From contig NZ_JACBZF010000001.1 of assembly GCF_013408095.1 (NCBI RefSeq), forward strand, positions 434,001-498,000: DNA of 64,000 nucleotides. The letters are read 5' to 3'. Below the pieces are notes generated by a model. The model searched no databases. It saw nothing but the letters and a program-made list of their open reading frames with translations, and had not been told where the DNA came from. This stretch comes from Novosphingobium marinum (GTDB taxonomy: Bacteria; Pseudomonadota; Alphaproteobacteria; Sphingomonadales; Sphingomonadaceae). This document shows, piece by piece, positions 27,797 to 37,403 of the stretch (position 1 is the stretch's first letter; the number at the start of each line of letters is the position of its first letter). The position numbers were made by a program, and so were the translations under genes.

Positions 27797-28732
27797 CTAA
27801 TTGCGAAACATTATGTCAATTAGGCAGTCACTCTCGAAATTTTCGGGCTTGGCTCGCTGCCAATGCGCGGGCGGCTGATGACGTAGCCAAGTATACTGCC
27901 TTTTCGCGTAGTTTCGCGTCGCCCGAGCGCCCCTCTCGCACGCTTCGCCGAGCGTCCACTCGCCACGCAGGTAGCCCGCGATTTCGGGCACCCCGATCGC
28001 GTGCATGACGGGCAGGGCAGGATCGAGGTTCCGGTCAAGCAGCGCTTCGACTTCGGCGATCGCTCCGTTTTCCAGCATCGCTTCGAACCGCGCATCGCAG
28101 CGCCGGTAAAGGGCTTCCCGGTCCGGAAGCAGAATAAGTGGCGCAACGTGAACGCTATCCGCAATGCCGCCGGCCTTCTCCTCGTGCCATTGCGCCAGAG
28201 TCCTGCCCGTCGACCGGACGACTTCGAGCGCACGGGCGATGCGCGAAGTATCGGCGGGGGCAAGCTGCGCGGCCCGGTCCGGGTCCTCCTGCAGCAGCGC
28301 TGCATAGGCGTCGACCACGGGAAGCCTGCGGACCGCATCGCGAACGGCCGGTTCGATTCCGGGGATGGGCGCGATCCCCTCGAGCAGGGTCCGGACGTAC
28401 AGGCCGGTACCCCCGACGAGGATCGGCACGGCATCGAGGGAATGCACTTCCTCGATCTCGCGCCGGGCCGCTCGCGCCCAGTCGGCGGCGGAACAGGCGA
28501 CCGCGCCGTCCCAGGCTCCGAAGAGACGATGCTCGATGCCCTGCATGTCCTCTTCCGCAGGCCGCGCGCTCAGCACGCAAAGGTCGGCATAGACCTGTGC
28601 GCTGTCGGCGTTCACGATCACGGCGCGCCTGCCCGCAGCCTGCAGTTCAAGAGAAAGGCGCACTGCAAGATCGCTCTTGCCGCTCGCCGTCGGCCCTGCA
28701 ATGAGCGCCAGCGGCGGCCTGCCATCGGGCAT
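27797..28732 (-). CDS. miaA: tRNA dimethylallyltransferase
   Basis: A 311-residue enzyme that transfers a dimethylallyl group to A37 of tRNAs reading U-starting codons. The P-loop G-P-T-A-S-G-K-S lies at residues 13-20, and D-S-A-Q-V-Y-A near 45 and G-G-T-G-L-Y-V-R near 105 are family motifs. R-Y-A-K-R-Q-type tRNA contact appears as N-Y-A-K-R-Q-Y-T-W near 285. I start at the ATG 28732; the longer open frame upstream is a shadow over serB. It is divergent from serB, with 64 bases between, and upstream of ilvB. Confidence 0.94.
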   Translation of the reverse strand: MPDGRPPLALIAGPTASGKSDLAVRLSLELQAAGRRAVIVNADSAQVYADLCVLSARPAEEDMQGIEHRLFGAWDGAVACSAADWARAARREIEEVHSLDAVPILVGGTGLYVRTLLEGIAPIPGIEPAVRDAVRRLPVVDAYAALLQEDPDRAAQLAPADTSRIARALEVVRSTGRTLAQWHEEKAGGIADSVHVAPLILLPDREALYRRCDARFEAMLENGAIAEVEALLDRNLDPALPVMHAIGVPEIAGYLRGEWTLGEACERGARATRNYAKRQYTWLRHQPPAHWQRAKPENFESDCLIDIMFRN

Positions 28733-28796
28733 GCAAGACAACAATTCGGCCCCTTCGCGCGTTGGGGGACCTGATGACGATCCAGGGGACTTAACC

Positions 28797-29681
28797 GTGC
28801 TCATTGCCCGGCTGATAGCAGAACCGGACGACCTGTCCGAAAAACTCGAACGCGCCCGCGCCGCGATGGAAGGGCGCGGCCTCAAACTTGCCTCGGCGGC
28901 AATGCTCGACTTCTGCAGCGAGACGATGCAGCTCGGCTTTCCCGGCGACGACGCCGACGGGCTTCGCGAAGTGGTCGACGAGGTCTTCGGGCGCTCCGAC
29001 CTGCTAGTCGCCGACCATGAACCGCTAGTGCCGCGCGTGTTCGTCTCCGATATGGATTCGACCATGATCGCGGCGGAGTGCATCGACGAACTGGCCGACT
29101 TCGCGGGCATCAAGGATCGCATCGCAGACATCACCGAGCGTGCCATGCGCGGCGAGCTCGATTTCGAGGCGGCCCTGCGAGAGCGCGTCGGCCTGCTCGA
29201 AGGGTTGTCCGAGGCGGCCATCAACGAATGCCTCGAAACCCGGATCGCGATGATGCCGGGAGCGCGAACGCTGGTGCAGACGCTGAAGGACAAGGGTTGC
29301 CGCACGATCCTCGTCACCGGCGGCTTCCACCAGTTCGCCGATCCGGTCGCCGAGCAACTGGGCTTCGACGAAGTCGTAGCCAACCGGCTCGAGGTTGCGG
29401 GCGGCAAGCTGACGGGGGGGCTAGATGGTCCGATCACCGACAGTTCGGTGAAGAAGCGGTCATTGCTAGATGCCATGAACGTGCTAGGCGACGGCGCGAT
29501 GAGCCTCGCCCTGGGCGATGGTGCAAACGACATCCCGATGATCGAGGCGGCGACTTATGGCATTGCCTATCGTGCGAAGCCGAAAGCGCGCGCAGCCGCC
29601 GACGGCTGGATCGACCGCGGCGACCTCACCGCGATCCTCCAGCTCCTCGGCATCAAGCGCGAGGAATGGACGTGGGATTGA
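28797..29681 (+). CDS. serB: Phosphoserine phosphatase
   Basis: A 294-residue HAD-family phosphatase, last step of serine synthesis. Residues 1-75 form a short ACT-like regulatory region. The HAD motifs are V-S-D-M-D-S-T-M (nucleophile Asp), V-T-G-G-F (motif II), the lysine region S-S-V-K-K-R and L-G-D-G-A-N-D-I-P-M (motif IV). I chose GTG 28797, with AGGGGA upstream, since it gives the usual SerB length; the open frame to 28677 would run over the miaA start. Confidence 0.94.
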   Translation: MLIARLIAEPDDLSEKLERARAAMEGRGLKLASAAMLDFCSETMQLGFPGDDADGLREVVDEVFGRSDLLVADHEPLVPRVFVSDMDSTMIAAECIDELADFAGIKDRIADITERAMRGELDFEAALRERVGLLEGLSEAAINECLETRIAMMPGARTLVQTLKDKGCRTILVTGGFHQFADPVAEQLGFDEVVANRLEVAGGKLTGGLDGPITDSSVKKRSLLDAMNVLGDGAMSLALGDGANDIPMIEAATYGIAYRAKPKARAAADGWIDRGDLTAILQLLGIKREEWTWD

Positions 29682-29693
29682 AGCCGGACGGGG

Positions 29694-30053
29694 CTAGCGG
29701 GTCTGCACGTAGGTCTCGCCGCTCGCTTCGTCGTACGTGATGATCGCAGTTGCGAATCGGCAGAGGTTGAGGCCGCCCCAGTCGTAGACGTAGCCATCGG
29801 CATAGACGATGCGCATGTCCCAGATGCAGGTGTTGGCCGAACGGCTGAAATCGATGCGCCATTGACGCCCGTTGGCAAGTCCCGACCTGCCCAGCAGGTT
29901 TTCCTCCCAATCGTTTGTATCGGAGGGCGAAATATAGATCTGGGCCAACGGATAGCCGGTCCGATTGACGATCGTCAGAACTTCTTCGGCGCTGGCTGGC
30001 AGGGCAGCGAAAAGAGCGCTCAGCGCGGCGAGAAACGCAGCAATTCTCTTCAT
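29694..30053 (-). CDS. Small secreted protein, function unknown
   Basis: A 119-residue protein with a classical cleavable signal peptide (K-R-I start, hydrophobic core, A-S-A-E-E cleavage near residue 22). The mature part, about 97 residues, is rich in Tyr, Trp and Asp with V-N-R-T-G-Y-P-L-A-Q-I-Y near 30-41 and two cysteines that could form a disulphide. I recall similar small exported proteins in sphingomonads under misleading names, but cannot assign a function. It is convergent with serB, 12 bases away. Confidence 0.72.
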   Translation of the reverse strand: MKRIAAFLAALSALFAALPASAEEVLTIVNRTGYPLAQIYISPSDTNDWEENLLGRSGLANGRQWRIDFSRSANTCIWDMRIVYADGYVYDWGGLNLCRFATAIITYDEASGETYVQTR

Positions 30054-30177
30054 GAAAATTCCCCCGAAATAGCGTGCCCCGAAAAGAGACTAACGCAGGG
30101 GGCGGGTTCGGCAAGCCAATCGTGCAGCGCTACCGGTTTTCGCGGTGGGGTACCGGAATAGCCCGCCGGCATGGTCC

Positions 30178-32394
30178 TCAGTCTTCCATCCAGTCGCGGA
30201 AGAAGCTCTCATGGGCTTCGCGCAGCTCGGCGAGTTCGAGCGAGGCGTCCCCGCGGATCGATCGGAAGACGGCCCGCGCGCCGCCGGTCTGGCCGAGCGC
30301 GATTGCAGACAGTCCGGCCTTCTCGACCACTTCCTCGACCATCGCCGGGACACTGGTCGTGATGACGTAGCGCGCCTGATCCTCGCCGAACCAGAATGCC
30401 GCGGCGGACAAGCGATCCTCCGGCATGGCGACAGCGAACCCGATGTCTCCGGCAAGCGCCATTTCGGCCAGCGCCACTGCAAGGCCGCCGTCCGAGCAAT
30501 CGTGCACGGCCGTGACGCTGCCCGCCGCGATCAGTTCCCGTACCGTCTCGCCGGCGCGCCGCTCGAGATCGAGGCCAACGGGCGGAGGCGGACCTTCCTC
30601 CCGGCCATGAAGTTCGCGCAGCCAGAGCGACTGGCCGAGGTGTCCCGTCTCGCCTCCGATGACGAGGATCGTCTCGCTTTCGGCCTTGAAGCGTAGGGTC
30701 GCCATGTGCTCGTGATCGTCGAGCAGGCCTACACCGCCGATCGCGGGCGTCGGCAGGATGGCCGAACCGCCGCCGGTTGCCTTCGATTCATTGTAGAGCG
30801 AGACGTTGCCGGAAACGATCGGGTAATCGAGCGCCCGGCATGCCTCTCCCATGCCTTCGAGGCAGCCGACGATCTGTCCCATGATCTCGGGGCGCTGGGG
30901 ATTGGCGAAATTGAGGCAGTTGGTGATGGCGAGCGGCCTTGCGCCGACCGCACAGATGTTGCGCCAGGTTTCCGCGACCGCCTGCTTGCCGCCCTCGACC
31001 GGATCGGCAAAGCAGTAGCGCGGAGAGCAGTCGGTGCTGATGGCGATCGCCTTTCGCGTGCCGTGGACGCGAACGACAGCAGCATCGCCGCCCGGTTTCT
31101 GCAGTGTATCCGCGCCGACCTGGCTGTCGTACTGACGCCAGATCCACTCGCGCGAAGCGAGGTCCGGACAGCCCATGAGAGCTTTCAGGTCGCTCGCCAC
31201 ATCCTCGCATTCGGGCACGGCTGCGAGCGGGGCAGGGCTGTTCGTAGGCACGTGCGGCCGGTCGTATAAAGGCGCCTGCTCCGCCAGCGGGCCGAGCGGG
31301 ATGTCGCACACGGTCTCGCCTTCGAAGTCCAGGACCATGCGCCCGGTATCGGTGACTTCGCCGATGACTGCGAAATCGAGCTCCCACTTGCGGAATATCG
31401 CTTCGGCCATCGCTTCCTTGCCGGGCTTCAGGACCATGAGCATCCGCTCCTGGCTCTCGCTCAGCATCATCTCGTAGGGCGTCATCCCCTCCTCGCGGCA
31501 GGGCACGCGGCTCATGTCGAGGCGGATGCCGGCCTTGCCGTTCGTCGCCATCTCGACGCTCGACGAGGTGAGGCCGGCCGCGCCCATGTCCTGGATCGCG
31601 ACGATGGCGTCTGTCGCCATCAGCTCGAGGCACGCCTCGATCAGCAACTTCTCGGTAAAGGGATCGCCGACCTGCACGGTCGGGCGCTTTTCCTCGGTAT
31701 CCTCGCTGAAGTCGGCGCTTGCCATGGTCGCGCCGTGGATGCCGTCGCGGCCGGTCTTCGATCCCACGTAGACGATGGGGTTACCGACGCCGGTCGCCGC
31801 CGAATAGAAGATGCGGTCGGCGTCCGCGATCCCGACGGTCATGGCGTTGACGAGGATGTTGCCGTCGTAAGCCTTGTGGAAATTCGTCTCGCCGCCGACT
31901 GTCGGCACCCCGACGCAGTTGCCGTAGCCGCCGATCCCCGCGACGACCCCTTTGACGAGGTGCTTCATCTTGGGGTGCCCGGGGCGACCGAAGCGCAGCG
32001 CGTTCATGTTGGCGATAGGCCGTGCGCCCATCGTGAACACGTCGCGCAGGATGCCGCCCACGCCCGTCGCGGCCCCCTGGTAGGGTTCGATGTACGACGG
32101 ATGGTTGTGGCTCTCCATCTTGAAGATCGCGGCAAGCTTCGTCCCGTCGGGGCCGTCGCCGATGTCGATGACCCCGGCGTTCTCGCCCGGTCCGCAGATC
32201 ACCCACGGCGCCTCTGTCGGCAGCTTCTTGAGATGGATGCGGCTCGACTTGTAGGAGCAGTGCTCCGACCACATGACCGAGAAAATCCCGAGTTCGACCA
32301 GGTTGGGTTCGCGACCGATCGCGCTCACGACGCGGTCGTATTCCTCGGGGCTGAGGCCATGCGCCTCGACGACTTCGGGGGTGATTCCGGACAT
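30178..32394 (-). CDS. purL: Phosphoribosylformylglycinamidine synthase subunit II
   Basis: The 738-residue small-type PurL catalyses ATP-dependent amidation of FGAR in purine synthesis, using ammonia from a PurQ/PurS complex that is not in this window. It carries two AIRS-like halves. Marks include [11 protein letters not shown] near residue 40, M-E-S-H-N-H-P-S near 94, G-V-G-G-I-L-R-D near 113 and a C-terminal [15 protein letters not shown]. Length is as expected for the subunit form. It diverges from xseB. Confidence 0.96.
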   Translation of the reverse strand: MSGITPEVVEAHGLSPEEYDRVVSAIGREPNLVELGIFSVMWSEHCSYKSSRIHLKKLPTEAPWVICGPGENAGVIDIGDGPDGTKLAAIFKMESHNHPSYIEPYQGAATGVGGILRDVFTMGARPIANMNALRFGRPGHPKMKHLVKGVVAGIGGYGNCVGVPTVGGETNFHKAYDGNILVNAMTVGIADADRIFYSAATGVGNPIVYVGSKTGRDGIHGATMASADFSEDTEEKRPTVQVGDPFTEKLLIEACLELMATDAIVAIQDMGAAGLTSSSVEMATNGKAGIRLDMSRVPCREEGMTPYEMMLSESQERMLMVLKPGKEAMAEAIFRKWELDFAVIGEVTDTGRMVLDFEGETVCDIPLGPLAEQAPLYDRPHVPTNSPAPLAAVPECEDVASDLKALMGCPDLASREWIWRQYDSQVGADTLQKPGGDAAVVRVHGTRKAIAISTDCSPRYCFADPVEGGKQAVAETWRNICAVGARPLAITNCLNFANPQRPEIMGQIVGCLEGMGEACRALDYPIVSGNVSLYNESKATGGGSAILPTPAIGGVGLLDDHEHMATLRFKAESETILVIGGETGHLGQSLWLRELHGREEGPPPPVGLDLERRAGETVRELIAAGSVTAVHDCSDGGLAVALAEMALAGDIGFAVAMPEDRLSAAAFWFGEDQARYVITTSVPAMVEEVVEKAGLSAIALGQTGGARAVFRSIRGDASLELAELREAHESFFRDWMED

Positions 32395-32480
32395 GGCCCA
32401 GCGCCTTAGCGAGGTCCATCGCGGGACGCTAGAGACCGGCGCGCTTGACCGGCGTCCGGAGCGTCGTCATTGCTAGGCGG

Positions 32481-32735
32481 ATGAAGGAAATCGACGGCGA
32501 AATCGGGAAAATGAGCTTCGAGGACGCTCTGCGCGCACTCGAGACGGTGGTACGCGATCTCGAGAGCGGCGATGTGCCGCTCGACGATTCGATCAGCCTG
32601 TACGAACGTGGCGAAAAGTTGCGCAAGCACTGCCAGGCGCGGCTCGATGCAGCGCAGGCGCGGATCGAGAAGATCGTGGCCGGGCCGGACGGTCAGCCCG
32701 CCGGAACCCAGTCGTTCGACGGGCCGGGGGCTTGA
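32481..32735 (+). CDS. xseB: Exodeoxyribonuclease VII small subunit
   Basis: An 84-residue two-helix protein with the family signature F-E-x-A-L-x-x-L-E-x-V-V-x-x-L-E-x-G-x-V-P-L-D near residues 12-35, followed by L-Y-E-R-G-E-K-L and a helical C-terminus. It partners the large subunit XseA, which is not in the window. The ATG at 32481 is chosen; an internal ATG at 32511 (M-S-F-E-D) is the alternative. It immediately precedes ispA, the common proteobacterial order xseB-ispA. Confidence 0.92.
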   Translation: MKEIDGEIGKMSFEDALRALETVVRDLESGDVPLDDSISLYERGEKLRKHCQARLDAAQARIEKIVAGPDGQPAGTQSFDGPGA

Positions 32736-32737
32736 TC

Positions 32738-33646
32738 GTGGGTCTTGCTCCGGTTTCAGACGACGTGCTCGCCGACGGCCTCAAACGCATTGCCGCCGAG
32801 ATCGACGAGGCATTCGATGCCCTCCTGCCGGTTCCGCTCGATGCCCGCGCAAAGCTGGTCGAGGCGATGCGCTATGCCGTTATCGGCGGTGGCAAGCGGG
32901 TGCGGCCGCTCCTGCTGGCATCGACCGCCGAGATGTACGGCGTCGACCGCGAAGCCGCCATCCGTGCCGGGGCGGCGATCGAATCGATCCACGCCTATTC
33001 CCTGATCCATGACGACTTGCCGTGCATGGACGACGATGCCCTGCGGCACGGCAAGCCCACGGTACACAAGGCTTTCGACGAGGCCACGGCGGTCCTTGCC
33101 GGCGATGCCCTGCATGCCTTCGCGTTCGAGGTCCTGGCCGATCCCGCGATCAGCAGCGACCCGTTCGTGCGCATCGAACTGGTGCGTGCGCTCGGCCATG
33201 CCAGCGGCTTCCAGGGCATGGCAGGCGGTCAGATGATGGACCTTGTGGCAGAGGGCGAGGAATTCGATCTGCAGACGATCACCCGTCTCCAGCAGTTGAA
33301 GACCGGCGCGCTGCTCGGCGCCGCCGTGGAGATGGGCGCGATTCTGGGCCATGTGCCGGCGGAGGGCCGCACTCACCTGCGCGGCTATGCGCGCGACATC
33401 GGTCTGGCTTTCCAGATCGTCGACGACCTGCTCGATCACGAGGGCGACGAGGAAGCCGCGGGCAAGGCGCTTCGCAAGGACGCGGCTGCCGGCAAGGAAA
33501 CGTTCGTGTCGCTGCTGGGTGCGGAGCGTGCCCGCGATCAGGCGCGCATGCTCGTCCATCAGGCGATCGAGCATCTTTCGCAGCACGGGCGCGAGGCCGA
33601 CTTGCTTCGTTCGATCGCGCGCTACATCGTCGAAAGGGATCACTGA
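32738..33646 (+). CDS. ispA: Farnesyl/polyprenyl diphosphate synthase
   Basis: A trans-prenyltransferase of about 302 residues making farnesyl (or geranylgeranyl) diphosphate for quinones, carotenoids and undecaprenyl phosphate. The first Asp-rich motif is D-D-L-P-C-M-D-D and the second D-D-L-L-D. Lys and Arg in G-G-G-K-R-V-R-P and G-G-Q-M-M-D-L are present. The spacing of two residues (P-C) inside the first motif is typical of bacterial FPP synthases. A GTG at 32738 is better placed after GGGGG than the TTG at 32732, which would overlap xseB. Its stop overlaps the coaD start (TGATG). Confidence 0.94.
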   Translation: MGLAPVSDDVLADGLKRIAAEIDEAFDALLPVPLDARAKLVEAMRYAVIGGGKRVRPLLLASTAEMYGVDREAAIRAGAAIESIHAYSLIHDDLPCMDDDALRHGKPTVHKAFDEATAVLAGDALHAFAFEVLADPAISSDPFVRIELVRALGHASGFQGMAGGQMMDLVAEGEEFDLQTITRLQQLKTGALLGAAVEMGAILGHVPAEGRTHLRGYARDIGLAFQIVDDLLDHEGDEEAAGKALRKDAAAGKETFVSLLGAERARDQARMLVHQAIEHLSQHGREADLLRSIARYIVERDH

Positions 33647-34170
33647 TGGCGTCGCACGAGGGGGAGCGCGTCGGCGTCTATCCCGGAACATTCGATCCGA
33701 TCACGCTGGGTCATGCCGACATCATCCGGCGCGGGTCCAAGCTCGTCGACAGGCTTATCATCGGGGTGACGACCAATCCTTCGAAGAACCCGATGTTCCA
33801 GCCCGAGGAACGGATCGCCATGGTCGAGCGCGAGGTCGCGAGCCTCGGCATCGACAACGTCAGCGTGGTCGGGTTCAACGCGCTGCTCATGAAATTCGCG
33901 CAGAAGCAGGGTGCGACCGTCATCGTCAGGGGCCTGCGCGCAGTCGCCGACTTCGAATACGAATACCAGATGGCGGGGATGAACCAGCAGCTCAATCCGA
34001 ACATCGAGACCGTCTTCCTGATGGCCGACGTTAGCCTCCAGCCGATTGCGTCCAAGCTGGTGAAGGAAATCGCGATGTTCGGCGGAGACATCTCGCGCTT
34101 CGTCAGCGACGCAGTCTGCAACGACGTCGTTTCGCGGATCGAGACGATCGGCCGCAAGGGCGACTATTGA
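33646..34170 (+). CDS. coaD: Phosphopantetheine adenylyltransferase
   Basis: A 174-residue nucleotidyltransferase, the penultimate step of coenzyme A synthesis. The opening V-G-V-Y-P-G-T-F-D-P-I-T-L-G-H contains the T/H-x-G-H active-site motif, and V-R-G-L-R-A-V-A-D-F-E-Y-E and K-E-I-A-M-F-G-G-D-I are family motifs near the middle and end. It overlaps ispA by one base, implying translational coupling. Confidence 0.97.
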   Translation: MASHEGERVGVYPGTFDPITLGHADIIRRGSKLVDRLIIGVTTNPSKNPMFQPEERIAMVEREVASLGIDNVSVVGFNALLMKFAQKQGATVIVRGLRAVADFEYEYQMAGMNQQLNPNIETVFLMADVSLQPIASKLVKEIAMFGGDISRFVSDAVCNDVVSRIETIGRKGDY

Positions 34171-34294
34171 CCGCCTCTTCCATGTGGCTCGCCGCATACC
34201 GTTCATTGCCACGACAGCGACGCGGCGCTATCCGGCGCGGCGAAAAGATTGCGGCGGGGTTTACCGTGCCGCGCAACAGGATCGAGATCTGCCG

Positions 34295-34966
34295 ATGAAG
34301 ATGCGCCCGCTTGTTTCGCTTGCCCTGGGGCTGGCAATGGTTTCCGGGTCCGCCGCCGCAGCGCAGGATGCGCCCCCGCCGCCGGCACCGGTTCCGCCGA
34401 CTTTCGTCGATCCCGACGTCGCGCACGATCCGGACAATGTCGTCTATCTCGACCTGTCCAACGGGGGCCGCGTCGCTTTCCGGCTGATGCCGCTCTGGGC
34501 GCCGACGCACGTCGAGCGGGTGAAAACGCTGGTCCGTCAGGGCTTCTACGACGGTATCATCTTCCACCGCGTGATCGACGGTTTCATGGCGCAGACCGGC
34601 GACCCCACCGGGACCGGCGCGGGCGGGTCCGAACTTCCCGATCTGAAGGCCGAGTTCAACAAGCTGCCGCACCTTCGCGGCACGGTCTCGATGGCGCGGA
34701 CGAACGATCCGGACAGCGCGAACAGCCAGTTCTTCATCGTGTTCTACCCGCGCTTCTCGCTAGACCGGAAATACACGGTGTTCGGTCGCGTGATCGACGG
34801 CATGGAATTCGTCGACTCCATCCAGCGGGGAGAGCCGCCTGCCAACCCCACACGCATCGTCCAGGCATCGCTGGCCAGCGACAACAAGCCCAGGCCGGGC
34901 CCGCGCGCGCCCGTCAACACTGCGGCGATCACGGCGGATCAGCTGAGCAACTCCAAGTCCGACTGA
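34295..34966 (+). CDS. Periplasmic cyclophilin-type peptidyl-prolyl isomerase
   Basis: A 223-residue exported cyclophilin. The start ATG 34295 gives a signal peptide (basic M-K-M-R, hydrophobic core, S-A-A-A-A-Q-D cleavage near residue 25), then a Pro-rich linker. The isomerase domain has Y-D-G-I-I-F-H-R-V-I-D-G-F-M-A-Q-T-G-D-P, G-T-V-S-M-A-R-T and S-Q-F-F-I-V. A C-terminal 30-residue tail is low in structure. It catalyses proline isomerisation in the periplasm and lies between coaD and queA as in related genomes. Confidence 0.92.
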   Translation: MKMRPLVSLALGLAMVSGSAAAAQDAPPPPAPVPPTFVDPDVAHDPDNVVYLDLSNGGRVAFRLMPLWAPTHVERVKTLVRQGFYDGIIFHRVIDGFMAQTGDPTGTGAGGSELPDLKAEFNKLPHLRGTVSMARTNDPDSANSQFFIVFYPRFSLDRKYTVFGRVIDGMEFVDSIQRGEPPANPTRIVQASLASDNKPRPGPRAPVNTAAITADQLSNSKSD

Positions 34967-35013
34967 GCGTCCGGAGGACTTGCGGCGCCGCGCCGCTGCG
35001 CTAGAGGCGCGGC

Positions 35014-36048
35014 ATGCGCGTAGACCTTTTCGATTTCGAACTGCCGGCCGAGCGGATCGCCCTGCGCCCGGCGCGTCCGCGCGATGCGGCGCGCATGCTG
35101 CTTGTGCGGGGAGGAGGCATCCTCGAGGATCGCGGCGTGCGCGACCTGCCGGCCATCCTTCGCGAGGGCGACGTGCTGGTCTTCAACGACACGCGCGTCA
35201 TCCCCGCGCAACTCGAGGGTCGTCGGGGGGAGGCGCGTGTCGGCGCAACGCTCCACAAGCGGATCGACCTTCGCCGGTGGCAGGCCTTCGTGCGCAACGC
35301 CAGGCGGCTGCGAACGGGTGATATCGTCGAATTTCCGGCGGGCGTCACGGCGATTGCCGAAGATCAACTGCCCGACGGCAGCTGGACCTTCCGATTCGAA
35401 GGCGACGAGCCGGTCGAACTCCTGCTCGAAAGGGCGGGCCGCATGCCGTTGCCGCCATACATCGCGGGAAAGCGGGAGACCGACGAGGCGGACCGTTCCG
35501 ACTACCAGACGATGTTCGCGCGCGAGAAAGGCGCGGTCGCCGCGCCGACGGCGGCGCTGCACTTCACGCCCGAGCTTGTCGAGGCGCTCGACAAGGCCGG
35601 AGTCGGGCACGAGACGCTGACGCTCCACGTCGGGGCGGGTACGTTCCTGCCGGTCAAGGCCGAAGAGACGCAGGACCACCGCATGCATGCCGAGTGGGGT
35701 CGGATCGATCCGGTGACCGCTGATCGCCTGAACGCGGCGCGTGCCGGCGGCGGGCGTATCGTCTCGGTCGGCACGACCAGCCTGCGCCTGCTCGAAAGCG
35801 CCGTGGACGACGACGGCATCATCCGGCCCTTCGAAGGAGACACCTCGATCTTCATCACGCCGGGTTATCGCTTCAGGGCGATCGACGGACTGATGACCAA
35901 TTTCCACCTGCCGCGCTCGACGCTGTTCATGCTCGTCAGCGCCCTGATGGGCCTCGATACGATGCAAACGGCCTATTCGCATGCGGTGGTCGGGGAGTAT
36001 CGCTTCTACTCGTATGGTGACGCTTCGCTGCTCCTGCCCGGCTCCTGA
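35014..36048 (+). CDS. queA: S-adenosylmethionine:tRNA ribosyltransferase-isomerase
   Basis: A 344-residue enzyme that transfers the ribosyl part of SAM to preQ1 in tRNA, making epoxyqueuosine. The opening [15 protein letters not shown], the [10 protein letters not shown] motif near 208 and the closing [13 protein letters not shown] are diagnostic. tgt, which supplies the previous step, is four genes downstream rather than adjacent. The stop is four bases from the convergent Rieske gene's stop. Confidence 0.96.
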   Translation: MRVDLFDFELPAERIALRPARPRDAARMLLVRGGGILEDRGVRDLPAILREGDVLVFNDTRVIPAQLEGRRGEARVGATLHKRIDLRRWQAFVRNARRLRTGDIVEFPAGVTAIAEDQLPDGSWTFRFEGDEPVELLLERAGRMPLPPYIAGKRETDEADRSDYQTMFAREKGAVAAPTAALHFTPELVEALDKAGVGHETLTLHVGAGTFLPVKAEETQDHRMHAEWGRIDPVTADRLNAARAGGGRIVSVGTTSLRLLESAVDDDGIIRPFEGDTSIFITPGYRFRAIDGLMTNFHLPRSTLFMLVSALMGLDTMQTAYSHAVVGEYRFYSYGDASLLLPGS

Positions 36049-36052
36049 CGGA

Positions 36053-37279
36053 TCAGTCGGCGGTGAAGGGGGCCAGCAGCTGTTTCACCCGCAGGTCCTC
36101 GGGAATGCGGTCGATACCGATGCGACGGTCGAATTCCTCGTGCATCCAGTAAATTCGCCGCTCCTGGTAGCACAGCGTCATCCCGGTGAACGCGCCCGAA
36201 TCGAGCGAGCGCTGGATGCCGGCGAGGAACTGGAAGTCCTCCTGCTGGATCTTGTCGTAGTTTTCCACGAACGTGCGCCAGTATTCTGAATTCTCGGCGT
36301 TTTCCTCCTCCGGCCCGGCGCCGACGAAGATCAGCTCGCATTCGCAGGTGCCCCGGCTCGTCGGCCAGAAGGTGACGAGCGGAAAGCCGCCCGAATCGAA
36401 CGGCGCGACGAAGTTCGGGAAGATGCCGTAGGCGCAGTTGTTGGCGCGAAAGATCTCGGGGACAGTCTCGATATCGTATCGTTCGACGTCGTCGGTGCCC
36501 CAGGTTCCGCCCTGCGCGCTGTAGCGCTTGGGCAGCGCCATGCGAGTGTGACCGCCCTTGAACATGGCAATCGAGGTACCCTTGCCGTCGAGCAGCTTGT
36601 CGACGGTTTGCGGATGGATCGCCTTGACGTGATAGGCTTCGAGAAAAGCGTCGAGCGCGGCCTTCCAGTTGCAGGTGATCTCGTAGCGCAGGTATCCCTT
36701 GATGCGCAGGTTCGCCATGTCCAGCGGCGCCAGGTCCTCGACAAGCTGGCCGAGGTCGTCGAGCAGCGGGGCCGCCCCGCTGTCGAAGTTGAGGAAGATC
36801 CAGCCGTCCCAGGTTTCGCAACGTACTTCGAGCAGGCCGTGTTCGGCCTTGTCGAACTCGCCGAAGTCATGCTCCTCGGGCACGCGGATAAGGCGGCCCG
36901 TAAGGTCGTAGCACCACGAATGATAGCGACACACGAGCAGGTTGGACTTGCCGCACTTGTCGCCGACAATCGGCGCGCCGCGGTGGCGGCAAGTGTTGTG
37001 GAACGCGCGGATTTCGCCGTCGGTGCCGCGGCAGATGATGACCTGCTTGCCCAGCCTGTCGAACAGCTTGTACTGCCCGCTCTTCGCGATCTCCTCCTCG
37101 CGGCCCGCGACCAGCCAGCTGCGCATCCACAACTGCTCCATCTCGAGCGCGTAGAACTCGTCGCTGGTATACCGGCCGCCCGGGATTTCCGGCAGCGTGG
37201 GAAAGCCTTCAGGATGCGTGTTGCGCTGCAGTTCGTAGCGGATCTGCTCCTGAAGGGCGGAAGCGTGCGCGGCTTTCAT
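36053..37279 (-). CDS. Rieske non-heme iron oxygenase, alpha subunit
   Basis: A 408-residue aromatic-ring-hydroxylating-type oxygenase. The Rieske [2Fe-2S] ligands are C97-x-H99 (in N-T-C-R-H-R-G-A) and C117-x2-H120 (C-R-Y-H-S-W-C-Y). The mononuclear iron histidines are His217 and His222 in E-A-Y-H-V-K-A-I-H. No beta subunit, ferredoxin or reductase lies nearby, so it must use distant electron partners; single-component homologues act on aromatics, quaternary amines or sterol-like compounds, and the substrate cannot be told. GAGGA precedes the ATG at 37279. It shares a divergent region with the ABC transporter genes. Confidence 0.9.
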   Translation of the reverse strand: MKAAHASALQEQIRYELQRNTHPEGFPTLPEIPGGRYTSDEFYALEMEQLWMRSWLVAGREEEIAKSGQYKLFDRLGKQVIICRGTDGEIRAFHNTCRHRGAPIVGDKCGKSNLLVCRYHSWCYDLTGRLIRVPEEHDFGEFDKAEHGLLEVRCETWDGWIFLNFDSGAAPLLDDLGQLVEDLAPLDMANLRIKGYLRYEITCNWKAALDAFLEAYHVKAIHPQTVDKLLDGKGTSIAMFKGGHTRMALPKRYSAQGGTWGTDDVERYDIETVPEIFRANNCAYGIFPNFVAPFDSGGFPLVTFWPTSRGTCECELIFVGAGPEEENAENSEYWRTFVENYDKIQQEDFQFLAGIQRSLDSGAFTGMTLCYQERRIYWMHEEFDRRIGIDRIPEDLRVKQLLAPFTAD

Positions 37280-37403
37280 CGAATGTCCTCTCGTCGTTTC
37301 GGTCGGGATATCGACTGAATTTGCGCAGGCCAACTGCCATTTTGGTGGACTGGTCCCCGATGGGGCTTGGATATGGGTGACTTCGCCCGCATCTAGGTCG
37401 CTC

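Noticed and set aside
34967..35013. preQ1 riboswitch before queA
   Set aside because: The 47-base gap has no recognisable preQ1 aptamer pattern and leaves little room for one.
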